Positions 58,490 through 64,000 of a DNA stretch of 64,000 nt are shown one piece after another. The position numbers were made by a program, and so were the translations under genes. The DNA lies in contig NZ_JAINVG010000002.1 in NCBI RefSeq assembly GCF_020400725.1, positions 145,748 to 209,747 of the forward strand, in the 5' to 3' direction. The notes under the pieces are model-generated. The model searched no databases and was not told the DNA's origin. It saw only the letters and a program-made list of their open reading frames with translations. Position 1 is the stretch's first letter. The number at the start of each line of letters is the position of its first letter. This DNA is from Streptomyces sp. NK15101 (lineage in GTDB: Bacteria; Actinomycetota; Actinomycetes; Streptomycetales; Streptomycetaceae).

Positions 58490-60294
58490 GCGCCGTCACT
58501 CCCCTGCCGCGCGCCGGCCACGGATCCGGCCGCCGCGCCGCCCTCGGAGGCGTCGGCGCCGGTGTCCGGGCGCACCGCGCCGGTGTCCGGGCGCACCGCG
58601 TCGGCGTCCGGGCGCACCGCGTCGGCGCCGGCGTCCGGGCGCACCGCCGGTACGTGCCGGAGCAGCTCCCGCCAGCGGTCGGCCGTGGCGAAGGCCGCGG
58701 TCACGCCGTCCGGGCGGACGTACAGCACCAGGGGCGCGTGCGGCGCCCAGCGGGTGAACAGGGGCTCGCGTTCCACGGCGACGGCGTACCGGCCACCGGC
58801 CTCCGCGCCGTCCCCGGCCCGTCCCGCGAGCAGCAGGACGTCGATCCGGGCGGCCAGCGGGGACTGCCGTACGGACCGGACGAGGCGCTCCGCGGTCTCG
58901 GCGGCCGTGCCCCCGGGCGTGCCGGAGGTGACGACGAGCAGGGTGTGGTGGCCCGTGGCGAGGAAGCCGTGGGCGGTCCTGGCGCGGGTCCCCGCGAGGG
59001 GCTCCCACCCGGTGTCGGGCAGCCGCCGGCCGGTCTCCGGCCGGGGCCCCGGGGCGGGCCGGGCGCCGCCCGCGGCGTCCAGACCGCCCGGTACCGCCGG
59101 ACTGCCCGTCAGGTCCGGCGCGATCTGCGCCAGTTCGGGGACCAGCTTCCGGTCCAGGGCGCCGCTGCGGGTCGCCAGGGTCAGGACCCGGTCCCGCACG
59201 GTCCGGCGCAGGCCGGACCGCAGCATCCACAGCTTGGTCTGCCGGTCGGAGTTCCGCAGGGCCCGCAGGGCGGCGGGCCGCCGCTCGGTCTCGTAGCTGT
59301 CGAGGAGTACGGGGGAGGCGCCCCGGGCGACCGCGGCGAGCTTCCAGCCGAGGTCGAAGCCGTCCTGCACCCCGGTGTTGAGGCCCTGTCCGCCGGCCGG
59401 GCTGTGGCAGTGCGCGGCGTCGCCGGCGAGGAAGACGCCGCCGCGCCGGAAGGTCGCGGCGACCTTGGTGTGGACGCGGAAGGTGGACCTCCACCAGGTG
59501 CGCTCCAGGGACCAGCCGGCCGGGCCGCGTTCGTCGAGGTAGCGCTGGAGTTCCGGCTCGGTGGGCGGCGCGGTCTCGCCGGCCGGCTCCCGGTCGAAGA
59601 AGATCCGGTGGCCGCCGCCGGGCAGCGGCACCACCACGAGCACCCCGTGCGGGGTGAGGTGGTACTGCACCTCGTCCTCGGGCAGCCGGCCGCCGTACTC
59701 GCCGTCGCCGAGGAGGAAGTCCCGCGCGTAGGAGCCTCCTTCGAAGGGGATGCCGACCGCTTCCCGCACCCGGCTGTGCGCGCCGTCGGCGGCGACCAGG
59801 TAGCGGGGCGCGACCTCCTCCGCGCGGTCGCCCCGGCGCGCGGTCAGGGTGACCTCGGCGGCGGTGTCGCCGCCCGCCGGGACGGTGCGGAGGCCGGTGG
59901 CCTCGGTGTTCCATTCGACCTGGCCGCCGAGTTCGAGCAGCCGCTCGTAGAGGACGCTCTCGGTGACGGACTGCGGGACGCACAGCGGTGCGGGGAACGC
60001 GGTTCCTTCGAGGGCGCCGAAGCGGACCGCGCCGACCTGGCGGCCGCGGGACCAGTAGCTCGCGCCGGCCAGCGCGAGGCTCCGGTCCCGCAGCGGCCCG
60101 GCGACGCCGATGCGGCGCAGGATCTCCAGCGCGCCGCTCCACAGGATGAGGGCCTTGGGTTCGGACGCGGGCCCGCCGCGCCGGTCCACGACGCGGCACT
60201 CCACGCCGTGCTGGAGGAGGGTGCAGGCGGTGGCGAGGCCGGTCGGCCCGGCCCCGACGACCAGGATGTCGCCCGCCTTCGCTGTGATGCTCAT
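58486..60294 (-). CDS. FAD-dependent aromatic-hydroxylase-type monooxygenase
   Basis: A 602-residue flavoprotein of the PHBH / UbiH-like class A group. The FAD dinucleotide motif is ILVVGAGPTGLATACTLL near 10-27, then LVAADGAHSRVREAVG near 173 and the second FAD site FLAGDAAHCHSPAGGQGLNTG near 305-325, split over the loop. The C-terminal thioredoxin-like part is common in polyketide hydroxylases. The very end carries a short VRPDTGA-type repeat. Start and stop overlap the neighbours by 4 nt each. In AHFCA clusters an oxidoreductase occupies an equivalent place, but this enzyme is a monooxygenase by motif. Confidence 0.88.
   Translation of the reverse strand: MSITAKAGDILVVGAGPTGLATACTLLQHGVECRVVDRRGGPASEPKALILWSGALEILRRIGVAGPLRDRSLALAGASYWSRGRQVGAVRFGALEGTAFPAPLCVPQSVTESVLYERLLELGGQVEWNTEATGLRTVPAGGDTAAEVTLTARRGDRAEEVAPRYLVAADGAHSRVREAVGIPFEGGSYARDFLLGDGEYGGRLPEDEVQYHLTPHGVLVVVPLPGGGHRIFFDREPAGETAPPTEPELQRYLDERGPAGWSLERTWWRSTFRVHTKVAATFRRGGVFLAGDAAHCHSPAGGQGLNTGVQDGFDLGWKLAAVARGASPVLLDSYETERRPAALRALRNSDRQTKLWMLRSGLRRTVRDRVLTLATRSGALDRKLVPELAQIAPDLTGSPAVPGGLDAAGGARPAPGPRPETGRRLPDTGWEPLAGTRARTAHGFLATGHHTLLVVTSGTPGGTAAETAERLVRSVRQSPLAARIDVLLLAGRAGDGAEAGGRYAVAVEREPLFTRWAPHAPLVLYVRPDGVTAAFATADRWRELLRHVPAVRPDAGADAVRPDADAVRPDTGAVRPDTGADASEGGAAAGSVAGARQGSDGA
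58562..58648 (-). repeat. 21-bp tandem repeat at the 3' end of the FAD gene
   Basis: A 21-bp unit starting GTGTCCGGGCGCACCGCG is repeated at about 58563, 58584 and 58605, with a fourth copy after a 6-bp insertion near 58632. It encodes VRPD-x-x-A heptads near the C-terminus, so copy number can change without a frameshift. Confidence 0.8.
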
Positions 60295-60977
60295 GCCGCG
60301 GACGTCCTCGTCGGGTAGGCACCGCGCTCGCCCAGCAGGGCGTCGACCGCCCGCAGGGTGGCGCCGGTGGTGGTGAAGCCGATCGTGGTCATCCCCTGGG
60401 CCTCGGCCGCCGCGCGGTTCTCCGCCAGGTCGTCGACGAAGAGGCACTCCTCCGCGGGTACGGGGAGCCGGTCGAGGAGCCGCCGGTAGATCTCGGGGTC
60501 GGGCTTGCGGACGCCCTCGGCGGAGGAGTCCACGACGGTGTGGAAGATCTCGTCGAGGGGCAGGCCCGCGCGCCAGCGGGGGCCCCACTCCTTCACGTTG
60601 TTGGTGAGGAGGGCGATGAGGTAGCCGTCCCGGTGGAGCTCCCCGAGGCGCTCGACGAGCGGTTCGTTGACGAGCCGGGCGCGGAACCACAGCTCGCCGA
60701 AGGGCACTCCGCCGAGCAGTTCGAGGCCGGGCGAGCCGGGGAGCCGGCTCAACACGCGGAGGACCATCTCCTCCTCGGTGCACCGGCCGGTCTCCAGGTC
60801 GGCCATGGGCGAGCGTCCGTCGGCCGCGGTGGCCGCGGCGAACGCGGCGCGGAGCTCCTCGAGGGGGACGCCGACGGTGTCGGCGAACGCCGCGAACGTC
60901 TCGTGGAGCGGGTTGGTGAGGACGCCGCCGTAGTCGAGGACGACGGCCCGGATCCGGGGGGCGGCGGTGCCGCTCAC
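60291..60977 (-). CDS. HAD family phosphatase
   Basis: A 228-residue haloacid-dehalogenase-type hydrolase. Motif I is VVLDYGGVLTN near 12-22, with the catalytic Asp. The second Asp is replaced, as in the YihX and epoxide-hydrolase N-terminal group. Motif II is ALLTNNVKEWG, motif III the Lys in GVRKPDPEIYR, and motif IV FVDDLAEN. It starts with GTG, overlapping the AfsA-like gene by 4 nt. In gamma-butyrolactone and AHFCA pathways a phosphatase removes the phosphate left from dihydroxyacetone phosphate, and this fits that step. Confidence 0.87.
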   Translation of the reverse strand: MSGTAAPRIRAVVLDYGGVLTNPLHETFAAFADTVGVPLEELRAAFAAATAADGRSPMADLETGRCTEEEMVLRVLSRLPGSPGLELLGGVPFGELWFRARLVNEPLVERLGELHRDGYLIALLTNNVKEWGPRWRAGLPLDEIFHTVVDSSAEGVRKPDPEIYRRLLDRLPVPAEECLFVDDLAENRAAAEAQGMTTIGFTTTGATLRAVDALLGERGAYPTRTSAA

Positions 60978-61966
60978 TGGGCCACCTCCAGCTTGAGGGA
61001 GGCGACGGTCCGGTCGCGCTGCTCGAAGTCGACGACGACCGGGACGACGAGCGTCCCGAGGGTCTCGTCGTGCCGCAGCCGCTCGACGCGGGCGACGGCC
61101 CTGGTCTGCAGGTCCAGCTCGGCGAACTCCCGGAAGTCGACGTCCACGCTGACGACCTGGAGCCCGTCGGGGGCGATGCCGTGCAGGTGCGCGACGGCGC
61201 CGGTGGCCAGCTGGCGGGCCGCTTCCAGGAGCAGGTTGCCCGGGACGTGGTCGAGCCGGTGGTCGAAGAGGTGAGGGTGGCTCTGGTCGGCCACCACCAT
61301 CGCCGCCATCGCGCTGTCCCCCGCGGACAGCGGCTGCGTGATCACCACGTTGTACGGATTGCGGCGCCCGACCGTCGAGGGGTCCGCCCGGACGTACTCC
61401 GGCACGAGGCTGTCGGTGCCCTCGACGCCGGCCCGCTGCCGGGTGCGGAGCGCCTTGTAGACCGGCTTGGAGAAGAAGGCGAGGCCGCCGTCGATGCCGA
61501 TGGCCTCCTCGCCGTCGATGGCGAGCGAACCGGTGAAGTCGAGGGCCTGCACCCGGCCGTTGCGCTTGCGCTGCGGCAGGCAGGTGAGGGTGACGACCGC
61601 CTCGGCGGGCCGGTCGCCGGTGCGGATCGCCGTGAGGTTCGTCAGCCGGGTCCGCAGGCCGCGGAAGATGAAGGACTCCTCCAGGGGGACGTCCTCGTAG
61701 CGGTGGGCTATGTAGACGCCGGACTGTCTGATGACCTCCAGCAGGAGCAGGAAGTCGTGGGCGCCGGCGGTCTCGCCGATGATGTGGGCCCGGGGCAGCT
61801 GCGCCGCCACGTCGAAGGTCTCCTCCTTGCCCGGGGTGGGACGCGAGTCGGTGAGGAAGACCTCGGCCACGGCGGCGCGGTGGACCATGGCACGCGGAAC
61901 CGTGGCGTCGTAACGCAGCGAGGGTCGCGCGGGAGTCGATGCTTCTGTATCGGCTGTGCTGGTCAT
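60974..61966 (-). CDS. AfsA-family butyrolactone/AHFCA synthase
   Basis: A 330-residue AfsA/ScbA/MmfL-type enzyme that condenses a beta-ketoacyl thioester with dihydroxyacetone phosphate, the first step to gamma-butyrolactone or AHFCA hormones. It starts at the ATG at 61966 after GGGAGG. Two AfsA hot-dog repeats are seen: VPRAMVHRAAVAEVFLTDS and PRAHIIGETAGAHDFLLLLEVIRQSG in the first, and NVVITQPLSAGDSAM followed by HPHLFDHRLDHVPGNLLLEAARQ in the second, with the conserved Glu/Arg pair. It is the first gene of a leftward eight-gene operon and is divergent from a SARP gene. No ArpA-type receptor gene is in the window. Confidence 0.93.
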   Translation of the reverse strand: MTSTADTEASTPARPSLRYDATVPRAMVHRAAVAEVFLTDSRPTPGKEETFDVAAQLPRAHIIGETAGAHDFLLLLEVIRQSGVYIAHRYEDVPLEESFIFRGLRTRLTNLTAIRTGDRPAEAVVTLTCLPQRKRNGRVQALDFTGSLAIDGEEAIGIDGGLAFFSKPVYKALRTRQRAGVEGTDSLVPEYVRADPSTVGRRNPYNVVITQPLSAGDSAMAAMVVADQSHPHLFDHRLDHVPGNLLLEAARQLATGAVAHLHGIAPDGLQVVSVDVDFREFAELDLQTRAVARVERLRHDETLGTLVVPVVVDFEQRDRTVASLKLEVAQ

Positions 61967-62157
61967 GGTGCCTCCCTGATCGGGTAGCGGACCTGCGGAA
62001 CCCTGCACGAAGGCGCTGGAAGACCCGCTGGAAGATCCCGTGAAGGAAGGAGGAAGGGGCACGAGCGACGCCCGGCCCTGTGATCCACATCTCAGGAACA
62101 GAGGTTCCTCGCCACGTCAAGGGGTCGGATGGCAATCGTTCGCACAAACTCCCTGGG

Positions 62158-62175
62158 GCAACCGGTCGGTAACAC
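62158..62175. promoter_or_regulatory. Candidate butyrolactone-receptor (ARE-like) operator
   Basis: The segment CAACCGGTCGGTAACAC (62159-62175) has the palindromic core ACCG-GT-CGGT, like the ACCGNNCGGT centre of autoregulatory elements bound by ArpA/ScbR-type repressors. It is about 195 bp before the AfsA-like start and 90 bp before the SARP start. The AT flanks fit the consensus only partly. Confidence 0.5.
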
Positions 62176-62261
62176 GTAGCGTCGACCTAGTCGCACAGGT
62201 GCGCCCCGTGCCGTCGGCCAACATGACCGCGGCAAGCCGCCCGGCGCACCGGAAGGGTGAT

Positions 62262-63197
62262 ATGTCCAGCGTTCTCTTACGCCACACCGGCCCGGACCGG
62301 GGCGACGGAAGACCCCGCCTCCACCTGACCCTGTTCGGCCCCCTGCAGGGCCTGGTCGACGGCACCCCGCTCGAACTGGGGCCGCCCAAGCAGCAGGCCC
62401 TCCTGGCCGTCCTGCTGCTCCGTCCCGGACTCACCTCCGGACCCGAGCTGCTGACCGGCGCGCTGTGGGGGGACGAGCCTCCCGCCTACGCCAAGAACCT
62501 GCTCCAGAAGTACGTCTCCGGTCTCCGTGCCGCGTTCACCGCCTTTCCCGCCGCCGACACGGGGGAGCCGGGGCGCGTCCCCACCGACATGCCCCGCATC
62601 CTCTGGACCTCCGGCGGATACCGGCTGCTGACCGGCGACGCCTTCGTCGACCTCCAGGAGTACGAGCGTCTCGCCGCCGCCGGGACCGCCTCGGCGCTCA
62701 CGGGCAACCTCCACGAGGCGGCCCGCTACCTCGACGACGCCCGCATCCTGGTCACCGGTCCCCTGGCCGAGGGGATCGAGGCCCCCGCCCTGGCACGGGA
62801 ACGGGTCTACCGGGACGAGCGGTTCCTCGCCGACATGGAGCTGCGCACCGAGATCGAGCTCGACCTCGGCCGGCACCGCAACGCCGTCCCGTACCTCTAC
62901 TTCCTCCTGCACCGCCATCCGCTCAGCGAGCGCCTCGTCTGGCTGCTCATGCTCGCCCTGTTCCGCGCCGAGCGGGGCGCGGAGGCGCTCCGTCTCTACC
63001 GGGACTACCGCCACCGCACCACCACGGAGCTCGGCACCGAACCGGGCCGTGCCCTGCAGGACCTCCAGCGGCGCGTGCTCGACCAGGACCCCTGTCTGAT
63101 GACCCTGCGGACGCTCTCCCCGTCCGGCCCCGTCCAGCGCACCGCGAAGGACAGGAGCCGGAGCAGGGCGCCCGCCGAATCCGAATGCAACCGCTGA
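62262..63197 (+). CDS. SARP family pathway regulator with TTA codon
   Basis: A 311-residue Streptomyces antibiotic regulatory protein. The start is the ATG at 62262 after GGAAGGG. The OmpR-like DNA-binding part runs through RLHLTLFGPLQGLVDGTP, GPPKQQALLAVLLLRPG and the Trp-containing LLTGALWGDEPPAYAKNLLQKYVSGLR region. The bacterial transcriptional activation domain follows, with VDLQEYERLAAAG, EIELDLGRHRNAVPYLYFLL and FRAERGAEALRLYRDYRH. It has no ATPase part. Codon 6 is TTA (62277-62279), read only by the bldA tRNA, so translation should be tied to development. It likely activates the divergent operon. Confidence 0.92.
   Translation: MSSVLLRHTGPDRGDGRPRLHLTLFGPLQGLVDGTPLELGPPKQQALLAVLLLRPGLTSGPELLTGALWGDEPPAYAKNLLQKYVSGLRAAFTAFPAADTGEPGRVPTDMPRILWTSGGYRLLTGDAFVDLQEYERLAAAGTASALTGNLHEAARYLDDARILVTGPLAEGIEAPALARERVYRDERFLADMELRTEIELDLGRHRNAVPYLYFLLHRHPLSERLVWLLMLALFRAERGAEALRLYRDYRHRTTTELGTEPGRALQDLQRRVLDQDPCLMTLRTLSPSGPVQRTAKDRSRSRAPAESECNR
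62277..62279 (+). promoter_or_regulatory. TTA (bldA-dependent) codon in SARP gene
   Basis: The sixth codon of the SARP gene is TTA, the rare leucine codon that only the bldA tRNA reads in Streptomyces. Its placement right after the start gives strong translational control, as for other pathway activators. Confidence 0.8.
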
Positions 63198-63323
63198 CCG
63201 ACGACGACGCGCACCACCAGGCGCGCCCCGTGCTCACTCCGTGACACCGAGGGCGTGACCCCCCACTCCACGCCTCCCTCGTCGCCCGGCCGGCCGCCGG
63301 TTCCCTGGTGGCAGACTGCACGC

Positions 63324-63743
63324 ATGGACATTCACCAGAACCTGCTGAGCGGGCCGAACCCGACCTACCTCCCGGAGAACGAGGAGGCGAACCGCCTGCT
63401 CGTCGAGGAGTCGAAGCCTCCGGTCGAGGTCGTCGCCGCCCACCCCACCTTCTCCCTGGCCTGGGCCCTGCTCGCCGACGAGGCGTGGGGGGCGGGCCGC
63501 GTGGTCGAGTCGTACGCCTACGCCCGCACCGGCTACCACCGGGGTCTCGACGCGCTGCGCCGCGCGGGCTGGAAGGGCCACGGCCCCATCCCCTGGGAGC
63601 ACGGCGCCAACCGCGGTTTCCTGCGCTGCCTGGCCGCGCTCGCCCGCGCCGCGGAGTCGATCGGCGAGCGGGACGAGGCCGAGCGCTGCGAGCAGTTCCT
63701 GAAGGACAGCAGCGCCGAGGCGTACGCCGAGCTCTCGAAGTAA
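63324..63743 (+). CDS. DUF3151 protein
   Basis: A 139-residue soluble protein starting at the ATG at 63324. It matches the actinobacterial DUF3151 family: MDIHQNLLSGPNPTYLPE, then PTFSLAWALLADEAWGAGR near 48, AYARTGYHRGLDALRRAGWKG near 70, and PWEHGANRGFLRCLAALARA near 95. It is helical and TPR-like at its end (ESIGERDEAERCEQFLKD). No function has been assigned to the family. It is separated from the SARP gene by about 126 bp and is a conserved streptomycete core gene, which marks the right border of the signal locus. Confidence 0.88.
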   Translation: MDIHQNLLSGPNPTYLPENEEANRLLVEESKPPVEVVAAHPTFSLAWALLADEAWGAGRVVESYAYARTGYHRGLDALRRAGWKGHGPIPWEHGANRGFLRCLAALARAAESIGERDEAERCEQFLKDSSAEAYAELSK

Positions 63744-63750
63744 CGGCGGC

Positions 63751-63780
63751 CGACGGCCCGGGACCGGAGCCCGGCCGTCG
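63751..63780. terminator. Hairpin between convergent genes
   Basis: CGACGGCCCGGG (63751-63762) pairs with CCCGGCCGTCG (63770-63780) with one bulged C and a 7-nt loop, 8 nt after the DUF3151 stop. The remaining gap to 63890 is made of GC-rich degenerate repeats such as GCTCAGGGCCC. Confidence 0.7.
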
Positions 63781-63890
63781 GGCCCGGGAGCGGCGGGCCG
63801 GGGTCCCGGCCCTCCGGTCGAGGAGCCGCGGGCCGGGGCCTCGCGGCTCAGGGCCCTGCGACTCAGACCCCCGCTCAGGGCCCCGTCGGC

Positions 63891-64000
63891 TCAGCCCCCC
63901 GCGTCCCGCCGGCCCGGGTCCAGGGGCGGGGCCTGCACCCCGCAGTGGACCTTGCACTCGGGGTGGCAGTCCGCCGACGCGGCCGGGGGCCTCATGGTCG
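63891..64000 (-). CDS. C-terminal end of a Cys-rich protein (partial)
   Basis: The leftward frame running into the window edge has GC at every third position and ends in TGA at 63891. It gives 35 codons, including ADCHPECKVHCGVQAPP, with three cysteines and two histidines in a short space, which suggests a metal-binding tail. An ATG lies 2 codons from the edge, so the gene may even be very short, but more likely it extends beyond the window. The family is unknown. Confidence 0.5.
   Translation of the reverse strand, partial: TMRPPAASADCHPECKVHCGVQAPPLDPGRRDAGG

Noticed and set aside
53874..58499. A 1,541-codon leftward open frame seeming to fuse the hydrolase to upstream sequence
   Set aside because: Only the last 386 codons are hydrolase. 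The rest runs out of frame through the MMPL and SDR genes; the GTG at 55034 with AAGGAGG marks the real start.
50254..63197. A full polyketide or peptide biosynthetic cluster around the SARP
   Set aside because: No PKS, NRPS, lanthipeptide or terpene synthase gene is present; only AfsA-type and tailoring enzymes are visible.
1..64000. tRNA, rRNA, CRISPR array or replication origin
   Set aside because: No cloverleaf, rRNA signature, regularly spaced repeats with unique spacers, or DnaA-box cluster was seen on either strand.

Overview
The window is high-GC actinobacterial chromosome, almost certainly a Streptomyces. Third codon positions are nearly always G or C, GTG/TTG starts and 4-nt ATGA/GTGA gene overlaps are common, and the gene families are streptomycete: DUF397/XRE pairs, a SARP, an AfsA homologue, DUF6232, SLATT, PASTA-less Ser/Thr kinases and a dre-controlled GH19 chitinase. 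The conserved block sigma factor - asd - ask - DUF5063 - recR - ybaB, with purA further along, resembles a piece of the Streptomyces core chromosome that has been interspersed with accessory genes. No rRNA, tRNA or CRISPR array was seen.

Layout. 0-9.4 kb: a glycosyltransferase, a membrane Ser/Thr kinase, a TPR regulator lacking its ATPase, a double-HTH Lrp/AsnC regulator, a methyltransferase, an S9 peptidase and SURF1. 9.7-16.2 kb: sigma factor with a membrane partner, asd-ask, DUF5063, recR and ybaB. The Asd has lost its catalytic cysteine. 16.5-21.2 kb: a SLATT 2-TM protein, a GntR regulator with a class III aminotransferase, and a membrane protein split by a run of seven G. 21.2-23.9 kb: a wrecked XRE/DUF397 locus containing a dead IS5-family element. 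23.9-26.7 kb: chitinase with a dre-type promoter, azoreductase and quinone oxidoreductase. 26.8-31.2 kb: a membrane-anchored PstS-like protein paired with a sensor Ser/Thr kinase, facing a two-gene DUF6232 cassette whose products share an unusual Gly/Asn motif. 31.5-40.1 kb: purA, a degenerate diacylglycerol-kinase-like protein, a DHFR-like reductase, a membrane protein, a MarR/GbsR-controlled ABC exporter and a P450. 40.1-50.1 kb: a NarL-type two-component system, a secreted FG-GAP protein, kynurenine-pathway genes (TDO, KynU and a formamidase-like hydrolase), a secreted DUF3152 protein and a membrane metallophosphoesterase.

50.2-63.2 kb holds the most system-like region. A leftward run of eight genes encodes AfsA homologue, HAD phosphatase, FAD monooxygenase, SDR, MMPL, secreted hydrolase, secreted hydrolase, MMPL. 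Junctions overlap or nearly touch except the last. A divergent SARP gene has a TTA codon at position 6, and the shared promoter region carries a candidate butyrolactone-receptor operator. The first enzymes match the logic of gamma-butyrolactone or AHFCA (methylenomycin-furan) signal synthesis. The two MMPL transporters and two secreted hydrolases suggest that making, exporting and processing a lipidic signal, or a related product, are linked in one operon. The window closes with a DUF3151 gene and the end of a small Cys-rich gene.

Many regulatory elements are visible: a dre repeat, two perfect operator palindromes, strong hairpin terminators, and tandem 25-39 bp duplications at several convergent gene junctions.
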